In this document: piece after piece, positions 1 through 7,066 of the stretch
How positions within the stretch are numbered: the first letter of the stretch is position 1
Layout: the number at the start of each line of letters is the position of its first letter
NCBI GenBank assembly: GCA_025362765.1
Contig: JANYFI010000004.1
Coordinates: 1 to 11,534 of the forward strand
DNA from: Ferruginibacter sp.
GTDB taxonomy: Bacteria; Bacteroidota; Bacteroidia; Chitinophagales; Chitinophagaceae
Length of the DNA stretch: 11,534 nucleotides
Reading direction: 5' to 3'
Made by a program: the position numbers and the translations under genes
Notes under the pieces: generated by a model
Told to the model about the DNA's origin: nothing
The model's input: only the letters and a program-made list of their open reading frames with translations
Databases searched by the model: none

Positions 1-1870
1 TGAAGATATTAAGCCAGAGATGGTATTGCTGGTGGCGGATGCCAGTAACCTGAAACGAAACCTGTTGTTTTGTAGCCAGATCATTGATTTGAAAATACCG
101 GTGGTACTGGCTTTGAGTATGATGGACCTGGCAGGTAATAAAGGAACGCAAATTGACCTTGCAGGACTTGAAAGAGAACTGGGCGTACCAGTGGTAAGCA
201 TTAACCCCCGAAAAGGAAAAGGTATACCGCAATTAAAAAAAATAATAGAGCAAACCGCTTCAGATATAACGGCGGCTCCGAGAGAGTTTATCAACAATGC
301 CGGGCTTGCAGAAAATCCCGTTGCAGGCGTAAAAAAATTATTTCCTCACATTAGTGATTATACCGCTTTACATTATTTAATCAACCACGAACATTTTAAA
401 TTAGGCGCTTCTGTGCAGGACGACATAGAAGCCATTGAAGAAGAAAATAATTTCAACCCTACGCGTACACAAGCGGAAGAAATTATGCAGCGGTATAGCC
501 GCATCAAACAAATAATGCAGGTTACAGTGGTAGAAAATGATCCCTTGAAAAAGGCACTGTTTACCGAAAAACTCGACAACATTTTGTTGGATAGAAAATG
601 GGGATACCTCATTTTAATAGCCGTATTATTCCTGCTGTTTCAAAGTGTATTTTGGATAGCCCAATATCCGATGGACGGAATTGAATGGATCTTTGGTAAG
701 TTGAGTGGCTTTTTAAGTAACACGCTTCCTGAAACCTGGTGGAGTGACTTACTCATTAATGGAGTAATTGCTGGTTTAAGTGGCATTATGGTTTTTATTC
801 CGCAGATAATGATCCTGTTTGGCCTGATAACGCTGTTGGAAGATACCGGCTATATGGCGAGGATTAGCTTTTTAACAGATAAACTAATGCGCAAAGTTGG
901 CCTGAATGGTAAAAGTGTAATGCCTATGATCAGTGGCTTAGCCTGTGCGGTTCCCGCAATAATGAGTGCAAGAAATATTGAGAACCGCAAGGAACGCTTA
1001 CTTACTATTATGGTAACCCCCTTAATGAGTTGTAGTGCCCGTTTGCCTGTGTACACAATTTTAATTGCATTGGTAATTCCTTCAAAATTATATTTCGGGT
1101 TTTTAAGTGTACAGGGTTTGGTTATGATGGGTTTGTACTTGCTTGGTACTGTGATGGCCCTGCTTGTTTCATACGTAATGAAGTGGTTTATTAAAATTAA
1201 AGAAAAAAGTTTTTTTATTTTGGAACTGCCTGTTTACCGTGCCCCCAGGTGGAAGAATGCGCTGACGACTATGATTGAAAAAGCAAAAATATTTGTATTT
1301 CAGGCGGGTAAAATTATTATGGTAATCAGCTTGCTGCTGTGGGTGCTCAGTACTTACGGCCCAGGCAAAAATATGGCGGCAGTTACAACAAAATACAACC
1401 AGCTGGTACAGCAATATCCACAGCAGGCAACTGAATTGAACCGCAAACGTAAAACAGCCCTGTTGCAAAATTCTTTTGCCGGCACATTGGGTAAATGGAT
1501 TGAACCCGCTATTCGGCCGTTGGGTTATGACTGGAAGATAGGTATAGCACTGGTTACTTCCTTTGCGGCAAGGGAAGTATTTGTAGGCACCATGGCCACG
1601 CTATACAGTGTGGGAGAAGATGCTGATGATAATAGCAGCACCCTGCGCCAGAAAATGAGTGCCGCTGTGCGGGCCGATGGTACAAAAGTATATAACCTGG
1701 CTACAGGTTTATCGCTGTTGGTGTTTTATGTTTTGGCTATGCAATGTATGAGTACATTGGCGGTAGTAAAAAGAGAAACCCGTAGCTGGAAATGGCCGCT
1801 CATACAGTTGGCATATATGACCGCATTGGCCTATTTGACAAGCTGGGCTGTGTACAATATTTTTATTTAG
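1..1870 (+). CDS. feoB: Ferrous iron transport protein B (FeoB), 5'-truncated by window edge
   Basis: FeoB is an inner-membrane Fe(II) uptake protein with an N-terminal GTPase-like domain and a C-terminal permease. The reading frame is open from base 2 to the stop at 1868-1870, giving 622 visible residues. Full-length FeoB is about 700, so roughly 75-85 residues carrying G1 (P-loop), G2 and G3 lie upstream of the window. The visible part begins in the G domain (VADASNLKRNL). The G4 position reads SMMD (116-127) instead of the usual NxxD. After a helical linker comes the permease, with multiple hydrophobic segments and both Cys-containing Gate motifs: a GLACAVPA stretch near 940-960 and MSCSARLPVY near 1026-1056. 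The C-terminal MQCMSTLAVVKRET block (about 1738-1780) is also typical. The ATG at base 20 is internal and is not the start. No feoA is visible; it could be upstream. No clear terminator follows. Identification is very secure. Confidence 0.97.
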   Translation, partial: EDIKPEMVLLVADASNLKRNLLFCSQIIDLKIPVVLALSMMDLAGNKGTQIDLAGLERELGVPVVSINPRKGKGIPQLKKIIEQTASDITAAPREFINNAGLAENPVAGVKKLFPHISDYTALHYLINHEHFKLGASVQDDIEAIEEENNFNPTRTQAEEIMQRYSRIKQIMQVTVVENDPLKKALFTEKLDNILLDRKWGYLILIAVLFLLFQSVFWIAQYPMDGIEWIFGKLSGFLSNTLPETWWSDLLINGVIAGLSGIMVFIPQIMILFGLITLLEDTGYMARISFLTDKLMRKVGLNGKSVMPMISGLACAVPAIMSARNIENRKERLLTIMVTPLMSCSARLPVYTILIALVIPSKLYFGFLSVQGLVMMGLYLLGTVMALLVSYVMKWFIKIKEKSFFILELPVYRAPRWKNALTTMIEKAKIFVFQAGKIIMVISLLLWVLSTYGPGKNMAAVTTKYNQLVQQYPQQATELNRKRKTALLQNSFAGTLGKWIEPAIRPLGYDWKIGIALVTSFAAREVFVGTMATLYSVGEDADDNSSTLRQKMSAAVRADGTKVYNLATGLSLLVFYVLAMQCMSTLAVVKRETRSWKWPLIQLAYMTALAYLTSWAVYNIFI

Positions 1871-2126
1871 TAAAAAGTATAGAGCTTACGTTTGGAATTC
1901 TTTCTGCAGGCAGCTGATAAAAAAATAGTTGAGAAAATAATCGTTTTCCTTTGTTATAGAAGGCCGCTTTTACTCCCCGCTCATACAACGATAAATACCA
2001 ACTATCATTTTCAGCCTGCTGCCTCCATTCCGTTATTTTTTTGTGTAACCCTTATCCACAGTGTATTTGAGGCCTTTCATCATTAATGGTCACCGCCAGC
2101 TACTAAAAAATAAATGGTACTGTGTG
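1871..2126. other. Intergenic region between feoB and the padR promoter
   Basis: I find no convincing gene here. The only + strand open frame of any length (1892-2086, 64 codons, TTG start) has no recognisable domain and no start signal. There is no clear stem-loop plus T-tract after feoB. The one notable item is an isolated TTATCCACA at 2052-2060, listed separately. The promoter region of the next gene starts just downstream. Confidence 0.6.
2052..2060 (+). promoter_or_regulatory. Isolated perfect DnaA-box-like 9-mer
   Basis: The sequence TTATCCACA matches the strong DnaA-binding consensus exactly. It lies in non-coding DNA about 70 bp upstream of the padR promoter. I found no cluster of further boxes, AT-rich unwinding element or dnaA/dnaN neighbour, so this is not evidence for an origin. 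It may be a lone regulatory or titration site, or chance. Confidence 0.3.
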
Positions 2127-2156
2127 TTGTATAGTACTATAATGTTTATATCTTTG
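2127..2156 (+). promoter_or_regulatory. Bacteroidota-type promoter of the padR-pspC unit
   Basis: A -33 element TTG (2127-2129) and a -7 element TATCTTTG (2149-2156, fits TAnnTTTG) are separated by 19 bp, within the usual spacing for the primary sigma factor of this phylum. Transcription would start a few bases after 2156, giving a leader of about 100 nt before the padR start at 2261. The spacer contains the operator-like palindrome at 2130-2141. Elements and spacing are seen directly; activity is inferred. Confidence 0.7.
2130..2141. promoter_or_regulatory. Perfect 12-bp palindrome, candidate PadR operator
   Basis: TATAGTACTATA is a perfect dyad that begins immediately after the -33 TTG and lies wholly within the promoter spacer. 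A bound dimer there would block RNA polymerase. PadR-family dimers bind short AT-rich palindromes, and many repress their own operon, so self-repression by the downstream PadR is the natural reading. A weaker related sequence (8 of 12 matches) sits at 2113-2124, with its GTAC core 17 bp upstream; its significance is doubtful. Confidence 0.6.
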
Positions 2157-2260
2157 TGATGTAAAGGAAGAAGGTTACCTGTTATGAAAGGCGTTCCGGA
2201 CAAATTTTGTAACACCAACCCGGTAAATCCAATCAAATTGAATTTTAAAACATTGAAGCC

Positions 2261-2629
2261 ATGAACATTGATAACACAGCCAGCCAGATGCGGAAAGGAG
2301 TTTTGGAGTTCTGTATTCTTTCGGTGATCAAGCAAGGCGAAGCTTACCCATCAGACATTATCGACAAGATGCGGACAGCTAACCTTAACATCTTTGAAGG
2401 AACCCTGTACCCATTGCTAACCAGGTTAAAAAACGCCGAATTTCTTACTTACCGGTGGGTAGAAAGTAACAGCGGCCCGCCAAGAAAATATTTTTCACTA
2501 ACAGAAAAGGGAGATGCTTTTTACAAGGAACTGGAAGCTACCTGGAACGAACTGGCCAATGCGGTAAAGGCACTTTCAGAAGCGGAACAACAACATACCA
2601 ATACTACCAACTTCAACAATCCTCAATAG
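2261..2629 (+). CDS. PadR-family transcriptional regulator
   Basis: A 122-residue protein with a PadR winged-helix domain at about residues 11-84. It shows the N-terminal GVLEFCILSVI helix, the recognition-helix block EGTLYPLLTRL (46-56), and the wing with its PPRKYFSLTEKG stretch (73-84). A short C-terminal helix (about 86-110) would form the dimer arm. This size fits the small PadR (s1-like) subgroup. The polar Gln/Asn/Thr-rich tail after residue 108 is probably disordered. The ATG at 2261 is preferred because it gives the complete domain; as usual in this phylum there is no clear Shine-Dalgarno. The next gene starts 62 bp downstream, with no terminator between, so the two are probably co-transcribed. 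It likely represses its own promoter through the palindrome at 2130-2141. The effector is unknown. Confidence 0.93.
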   Translation: MNIDNTASQMRKGVLEFCILSVIKQGEAYPSDIIDKMRTANLNIFEGTLYPLLTRLKNAEFLTYRWVESNSGPPRKYFSLTEKGDAFYKELEATWNELANAVKALSEAEQQHTNTTNFNNPQ

Positions 2630-2691
2630 AAAAGTATCGCCATAATTTTTGTTGTGGTACAATCAACTAACGAATAAGAAACACATTAACC

Positions 2692-4917
2692 ATGAAACAA
2701 GTAATAAATATCAACTTCCACGGACAAGTAGTGCCAATAGAAGTTTCTGCATTTGACTTACTTAAACAATATACCGCCAGCCTGAATACTTATTTTGCCA
2801 ACGAAGAAGGCAAAGAAGAAATCATCAACGACATTGAAAGCCGCATAGCAGAATTATTCCAGGAAAGATTAAAAAAAGGTGTTACCTGCATTACCGACGA
2901 CGATGTAAATGCCATCATTAAAAGCATGGGGCGTCCGGAAGAATTTGAAGGCGAAGACAATACAGCCAATACGCAAGGCAATACCAATACCACTTCATCT
3001 GCCAATTCTGGTAATCAACAATACCAGCAAACAGCAGATACTGCTGCAAGTAAAAGATTGTACAGGGATGAAAATGATAAAATCCTCGGGGGTGTTTGTT
3101 CGGGCCTGGCCAATTATTTTGGCATAGATGTAGTCATTGTAAGGATCATTTTTGTAATACTGGCCATTTCTTTTGGTTTCGGCCTTATACCATATATCAT
3201 TTTATGGATCGCAGTACCCAGTACCGCTACTAAAATAATCGGTGGTACCCGCAAAAGATTATTCCGTGATCCGGATAATAAAAAAATCGGGGGTGTTTGC
3301 AGTGGTATTGGTAATTATTTTGGCATCAGTCCATGGATACCGAGAGTACTGTTTTTGCTGCCTTTTCTATCTTTTGCTTTTCGCTGGAGCCATTGGGGGT
3401 TTATGGATTTCCCTAATTTTTTAAGGCTTGGTTTTAGTCCCGGTGCTTTAATTATCTACATCATTTTATGGCTGGTAATACCTGAAGCGGGCAGTACGGC
3501 CGAAAAACTGGAAATGAAAGGAGAAAAAGTGGATCTCAATTCGATTAAAAATTCCGTAGTGGAAGAAATGAAAGGTGTGCAGCAAAGAGCGGAAAAACTG
3601 GGCCATGAGGCAAGGGCTTTTGCGGAAGAAAAAAGCAAAACAATAGGCGCAGAAATGGGAACGGCTGCGAGAAGAAGCGGTCGCTCGCTGGGGGATATCA
3701 TTATATTTATTGTCAAGGCGTTCGCTTACTTTATCATCGGTTGTTTTGGATTTGCATTAGTAGTGGCATTGTTTGCTTTTGCGGTAGCATCTATCGGTGT
3801 ATTTCCTTTAAAAGACTTTTTATTAACTGATGGCTGGCAAAACTATCTGGCCTGGGCTACCTTAATATTCTTTATTGCCGTGCCGGTAATTGGTGTAATC
3901 ACCTGGATTATTAGAAGGCTCGCAAAAATGAAAAGCAACCGCCGGGTACTGCGCTTTACGTTCATTGGATTGTACATTATCGGATGGGCTTGTTTTACAT
4001 TTTTGGTAGCGTCTGTTAGCAGCGATTTTAAAAGCATCAGTAATATTGTTGAGCAGGAGGTGGTGTTGAGTAACCCAGCCGTAAGCAAGCTTCAAATCAG
4101 CAATATTTCTCCTTTAAAAAAATACTATCGCAATAATTGGCTAAGGTTTGAGCCTTTTCAAAATGTTGACGACGATAGCGTTTTTATTGAAAATGTATCA
4201 GTAAAAATTATCAAATCGCCCAATGACAGCTTTAGGGTTACGATGATAAAAACAGCCAATGGCAGCACGCGGCGTTCCGCAGATACGCTGGCAAGGCTGA
4301 TATCTTTCAATGTAAATCAAAAAGATTCTTTGTTGTTACTTGATAAGGGAATCGCCATTACCAAAGACAATAAATTTCGCAACCAGCGGGTAATCATTAC
4401 CGTGTATGTGCCTGTTGGTAAACAAATCAGGATTGACAGAAATGTAGAATGGGGCAACAACATTCACATTAACATGTTCTGGACTGACCGTAATGAAATT
4501 GACATTGATGACGAAGAAAGGGGATGGCAACCAGATATTAATTATGTAATGCGGGCAAATGGCTTGTATACTTTAAATGGTAAACCGGCAGATGAATGGA
4601 AAAACGGCGACAAAAATAAAAATAATGACGACAATGATGATAATGAAGAAGATACCCTTAAAAAAAGCAACAACAATGGTAGTGGCGGTTACAGGTATAA
4701 TAGTGTACAAAAAATTGATTCATTAAAAACCGACTTGCATAAAGCGCAACAACAGTATAAAGATTCATTACTGAAAGAGCAAAACGAAATCAAAAAAAAG
4801 CAGGAAGAAAATCAGAAAAAACTGGAAAAATTGAACGTAACCCATGCTGAAACTGACACAACAGGAGATTCCTTGTTACAATCTTATAGTCCGGCGGCAA
4901 TAATTGGATTAATATAG
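2692..4917 (+). CDS. Large membrane protein with two PspC domains (PadR-linked)
   Basis: A 741-residue multi-domain membrane protein. Residues 1 to about 90 form a soluble mostly helical domain ending in a GRPEEFEGED motif. In pattern it resembles the DUF1700/HAAS-type helical domains found with PadR regulators; this is inference. A Ser/Asn/Gln-rich linker follows. PspC domain 1 spans about 121-180 (KRLYRD, GGVCSGLANYFG, then a hydrophobic hairpin ending LWIAVP). PspC domain 2 spans about 188-265 (KRLFRD, GGVCSGIGNYFG, LWLVIP), with an extra aromatic insertion between its hydrophobic segments. A charged helical stretch (about 270-330) leads to membrane segments near 335-370, 385-407 and 419-442. 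Residues about 445-635 look like a beta-rich extramembrane domain. An Asp/Asn-rich linker (about 640-670) and a Lys/Glu/Gln-rich coiled coil (about 673-717) finish the protein. PspC of the phage-shock system is a membrane toxin/stress regulator, so an envelope-stress role is likely but unproven. An intrinsic terminator follows. Confidence 0.9.
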   Translation: MKQVININFHGQVVPIEVSAFDLLKQYTASLNTYFANEEGKEEIINDIESRIAELFQERLKKGVTCITDDDVNAIIKSMGRPEEFEGEDNTANTQGNTNTTSSANSGNQQYQQTADTAASKRLYRDENDKILGGVCSGLANYFGIDVVIVRIIFVILAISFGFGLIPYIILWIAVPSTATKIIGGTRKRLFRDPDNKKIGGVCSGIGNYFGISPWIPRVLFLLPFLSFAFRWSHWGFMDFPNFLRLGFSPGALIIYIILWLVIPEAGSTAEKLEMKGEKVDLNSIKNSVVEEMKGVQQRAEKLGHEARAFAEEKSKTIGAEMGTAARRSGRSLGDIIIFIVKAFAYFIIGCFGFALVVALFAFAVASIGVFPLKDFLLTDGWQNYLAWATLIFFIAVPVIGVITWIIRRLAKMKSNRRVLRFTFIGLYIIGWACFTFLVASVSSDFKSISNIVEQEVVLSNPAVSKLQISNISPLKKYYRNNWLRFEPFQNVDDDSVFIENVSVKIIKSPNDSFRVTMIKTANGSTRRSADTLARLISFNVNQKDSLLLLDKGIAITKDNKFRNQRVIITVYVPVGKQIRIDRNVEWGNNIHINMFWTDRNEIDIDDEERGWQPDINYVMRANGLYTLNGKPADEWKNGDKNKNNDDNDDNEEDTLKKSNNNGSGGYRYNSVQKIDSLKTDLHKAQQQYKDSLLKEQNEIKKKQEENQKKLEKLNVTHAETDTTGDSLLQSYSPAAIIGLI

Positions 4918-4950
4918 TTTCAATAGTTGAGTTGAAGTGAAACAAACCAC

Positions 4951-4980
4951 GTCCCGCCATTTTTGGTGGGACTTTTTGTT
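4951..4980 (+). terminator. Intrinsic terminator of the padR-pspC unit
   Basis: GTCCCGCC (4951-4958) pairs with GGTGGGAC (4965-4972) to form an 8-bp stem with one G-U pair and a 6-nt loop. A T-rich run, TTTTTGTT, follows directly at 4973-4980. It lies 33 bp after the pspC-protein stop codon. It is the clearest terminator in the window. Confidence 0.88.
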
Positions 4981-5230
4981 ATCTCAGGATTAAACCACAT
5001 AGTAAACATAGCAATACATTTTGGCAACCAATCTCTATGTGTGTTCTATATACCATGTCCTTAAAAAAATTAAAAGGTAACACTTAGCCACTCTGCAGGT
5101 TTAATGTTTATTTCTTGTAACGCTTTAATAAAAGTTCCTTGTTGGTATGTGGTACAAGAGGGCGATCCGCCGCGGCGGACAAGTTGCAAGAATGACGATT
5201 ACGGCTTAACAGCCCGGACAATAATTTTTT
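4981..5230. other. Non-coding region between the terminator and the gcvT promoter
   Basis: No protein-coding gene is apparent. The region is AT-rich apart from a sharp GC-rich island at 5164-5180 that contains a perfect palindrome, listed separately. An imperfect inverted repeat (TTCTTGTAAC at 5112-5121 against GTTGCAAGAA at 5183-5192, one G-U pair) encloses that island, and a small 5-bp hairpin (CTTGT at 5138-5142, ACAAG at 5154-5158) lies between its arms. This could be a degraded palindromic repeat element or a structured transcript. Confidence 0.5.
5166..5179. repeat. GC-rich perfect 14-bp palindrome, possible REP-like element
   Basis: TCCGCCGCGGCGGA is a perfect dyad in otherwise AT-rich intergenic DNA. 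It would form a stable stem if transcribed, but no T-run follows, so it is not a standard terminator. From memory, similar CCGCCGCGGCGG cores recur between genes in some Bacteroidota genomes. Only one copy is in this window, so repeat status cannot be shown here. Confidence 0.5.
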
Positions 5231-5231
5231 A

Positions 5232-5259
5232 TTTGACAAAACAGTTTCCTCTATTTTTG
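5232..5259 (+). promoter_or_regulatory. Probable promoter of gcvT
   Basis: TATTTTTG at 5252-5259 fits the Bacteroidota -7 consensus TAnnTTTG. An upstream TTTG (5232-5235) could be the -33 element, though the 16-bp spacing is slightly short. The start codon at 5287 is about 27 bp beyond the -7 element, so the leader would be only about 20 nt. That leaves no room for a glycine riboswitch. Confidence 0.6.
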
Positions 5260-5286
5260 TGGCTTATCATTTTTTAAAAGTATACG

Positions 5287-6372
5287 ATGAAAACAACGCC
5301 TTTTACAGAAAAACATATTGCCCTTGGCGCAAAAATGGCTGAATTTGCAGGGTATAATATGCCCATCAGTTACAGCGGTATCAATGATGAACACGCTGCG
5401 GTACGCAATAATGCGGGCGTATTTGATGTAAGCCATATGGGCGAGTTTATTTTAAAAGGCGAAAATGCGCTGGAACTGATTCAACGACTGACCAGCAACG
5501 ATGCAGCTAAATTAACCGCAGGCAAAGCCCAGTACAGTTGCTTGCCGAATGCCGATGGCGGCATTGTAGATGACCTGCTGGTATATTGTATGGAAGAAAA
5601 TAAGTCGTATATGCTGGTGGTAAATGCCGGCAATATTGATAAAGACTGGAAATGGATCGTCGACCACAATGACAAGGGTGTTGAAATGCACAATATCTCT
5701 GACAAAACCTGTTTGCTGGCAATACAAGGGCCTAATGCCAATAAAATTTTACAATCGCTTACGGATAAAGACATTTTGAATTTGAATTATTACACTTTTG
5801 TGAAAGGAAATTTTGCGGGAGTAGATAATGTGTTGATCAGCGCAACGGGTTATACCGGTGCAGGTGGCGTGGAAATTTATTTTGAAAATAAGAACGATGA
5901 TGCTGCCCAAATATGGGAGGCGATTTTTGCCGCAGGTGCCGCACAAGGCATTAAGCCCATTGGCCTGGGCGCAAGGGATACACTGCGATTGGAAATGGGT
6001 TTTTGTTTATATGGCAACGACATTGACGATACAACTTCGCCCCTGGAAGCAGGCCTCGGCTGGATCACTAAATTTACCAAAGACTTTACCTCAAAAGCTA
6101 TATTTGAAAAGCAAAAAGCAACCGGCGTTTCAAAAAAACTGGTAGGTTTCGAAATGCTGGAAAAAGGCATTGCCCGCCACGATTATGTCATCAAAGATTT
6201 TGCAGGTGCTATAATCGGAAAAGTAACTTCAGGTACACAAGCTCCTTCGTTGGGAAAAGCTATTGGGATAGGATATGTTGAAAGCAAATACGCCGCTATT
6301 GATACAGAAATTTATATCAGCGTACGCAATACATTGCTGAAAGCAAAAGTGGTTAAAATGCCTTTTGCATAA
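5287..6372 (+). CDS. gcvT: Aminomethyltransferase, glycine cleavage system T-protein
   Basis: GcvT transfers the methylene group from the aminomethyl-lipoyl arm of H-protein to tetrahydrofolate, releasing ammonia and forming 5,10-methylene-THF in the cytoplasm. The 361-residue length matches the family. Diagnostic blocks appear in order: [11 protein letters not shown] (44-54), [10 protein letters not shown] (91-100) with the catalytic-region Asp pair at 95-96, a [12 protein letters not shown] block (about residues 188-199), [14 protein letters not shown] (226-239), [13 protein letters not shown] and the C-terminal barrel with [17 protein letters not shown]. The ATG at 5287 follows a good -7 promoter element at close distance and gives the full N-terminus ([20 protein letters not shown]). 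gcvH and gcvP are not adjacent, as is common in Bacteroidota where these genes are scattered. It appears to be monocistronic, with its own promoter and a 210-bp gap after it. Confidence 0.97.
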   Translation: MKTTPFTEKHIALGAKMAEFAGYNMPISYSGINDEHAAVRNNAGVFDVSHMGEFILKGENALELIQRLTSNDAAKLTAGKAQYSCLPNADGGIVDDLLVYCMEENKSYMLVVNAGNIDKDWKWIVDHNDKGVEMHNISDKTCLLAIQGPNANKILQSLTDKDILNLNYYTFVKGNFAGVDNVLISATGYTGAGGVEIYFENKNDDAAQIWEAIFAAGAAQGIKPIGLGARDTLRLEMGFCLYGNDIDDTTSPLEAGLGWITKFTKDFTSKAIFEKQKATGVSKKLVGFEMLEKGIARHDYVIKDFAGAIIGKVTSGTQAPSLGKAIGIGYVESKYAAIDTEIYISVRNTLLKAKVVKMPFA

Positions 6373-6530
6373 AGATTGCAGGACGACAATACCATAATTG
6401 ATTAACATCCTTCGCAAAAACAGGTATAAAAAATCGCCTTTAAATAATAAATGTTCGCTGCCGTAAAAATTAATAGCCGCATGTGAAGTAACTGTTTTTT
6501 TATTGGAACCATTTTTCGTGCCTTTAATCG

Positions 6531-6561
6531 TTGTTATACCAGGCTAAAATTTCTTATCTTG
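6531..6561 (+). promoter_or_regulatory. Weak candidate promoter of the SRPBCC-comB operon
   Basis: TTG (6531-6533) and TATCTTG (6555-6561) are spaced by 21 bp. The -7 element is one T short of TAnnTTTG, so this is a weak match. The position, about 21 bp before the start codon at 6583, resembles the arrangement at gcvT. The rest of the 6373-6582 gap shows no clear structure. Confidence 0.35.
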
Positions 6562-6582
6562 TCAATCATATTTATTTAACGA

Positions 6583-7056
6583 ATGCCCCATATTCATTTA
6601 ACTACATTTATTACGGCTCCTGCCAAAAGGGTTTTTGATTTAAGCCGCAGTATTACCCTGCACAAAAAATCAATGGCTCATACCAATGAAACAGCTATTG
6701 CCGGTACCACCAGTGGTCTAATCAACAAAGGCGAAACCGTTACCTGGCAGGGAAAGCATTTTTTTAAAGTGCGGCAGTTTACATCAGCCATAAAGGAAAT
6801 GCAAACGCCGCTGATGTTTACCGACGAGATGACCAAAGGCGATTTTAAAAGATTTATTCACCAGCATCACTTTAAACAGATAGATAATGGAACCATTATG
6901 ATTGATGTTGTTGATTTTGAAACTCCTTATGGCGTAGCAGGCCAGCTGGCGAACGGTTTGTTTTTAAAAAAATACATACAAAATTTATTGGCGGGCAGAA
7001 ATAAGCTGATAAAAGAATACGCCGAAAGCGACAAGTGGAAAGCGATATTAAATTAA
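6583..7056 (+). CDS. SRPBCC-fold (START/Bet v1-like) protein
   Basis: A 157-residue soluble protein with no signal peptide or membrane segment. The pattern is that of a small SRPBCC protein: the N-terminal strand HIHLTTFITAPAKRVFDLSRSI with the conserved Ile-x-Ala-Pro-x-x-x-Val-Phe signature, the following LHKKSM segment typical of the cell-division-inhibitor/cyclase-like subgroup, central strands (GETVTWQGKHFFKVRQFTS, then a DxxxPYGVAGQLANGLFLKKYI stretch near the C-terminus), and a long C-terminal amphipathic helix. Such proteins form a deep hydrophobic cavity for lipids or other small apolar ligands. The ligand here is unknown. The ATG at 6583 lies directly before the first beta strand. 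The stop is 10 bp before the next start, so this gene and comB are very probably co-transcribed; whether they act together is not known. Confidence 0.85.
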   Translation: MPHIHLTTFITAPAKRVFDLSRSITLHKKSMAHTNETAIAGTTSGLINKGETVTWQGKHFFKVRQFTSAIKEMQTPLMFTDEMTKGDFKRFIHQHHFKQIDNGTIMIDVVDFETPYGVAGQLANGLFLKKYIQNLLAGRNKLIKEYAESDKWKAILN

Positions 7057-7066
7057 ATTTGCAGGA

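Noticed and set aside
20..22. ATG at base 20 as the start of feoB
   Set aside because: The frame is open upstream to the window edge, and the protein would lack the P-loop part of the G domain, so the true start is outside the window.
2052..2060. Replication origin
   Set aside because: Only a single DnaA box, with no box cluster, AT-rich unwinding region or replication genes nearby.
1892..2086. 64-codon open frame after feoB
   Set aside because: It starts at TTG, has no recognisable domain or start signal, and its composition looks like translated non-coding DNA.
2113..2124. Second PadR operator next to the promoter
   Set aside because: Only 8 of 12 positions match the perfect palindrome, mostly in the GTACT core; too weak to claim, although the 17-bp spacing is noted.
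2641..2691. Separate promoter for the pspC-protein gene (TAATTTTTG near 2642-2650)
   Set aside because: The element is one T out of register with TAnnTTTG, and no proper -33 match or operator copy is present; co-transcription with padR is simpler.
5166..5179. GC-rich palindrome as an intrinsic terminator
   Set aside because: No T-run follows on either strand, and a much better terminator already exists at 4951-4980.
5260..5286. Glycine riboswitch upstream of gcvT
   Set aside because: The predicted leader is only about 20 nt and no aptamer-like paired regions are evident; upstream DNA shows only the palindrome region.
5251..5436. Minus-strand open frame overlapping the gcvT start, and other antisense frames across the window
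   Set aside because: All are short shadows of well-identified + strand genes, with no family signature and no supporting start or promoter.
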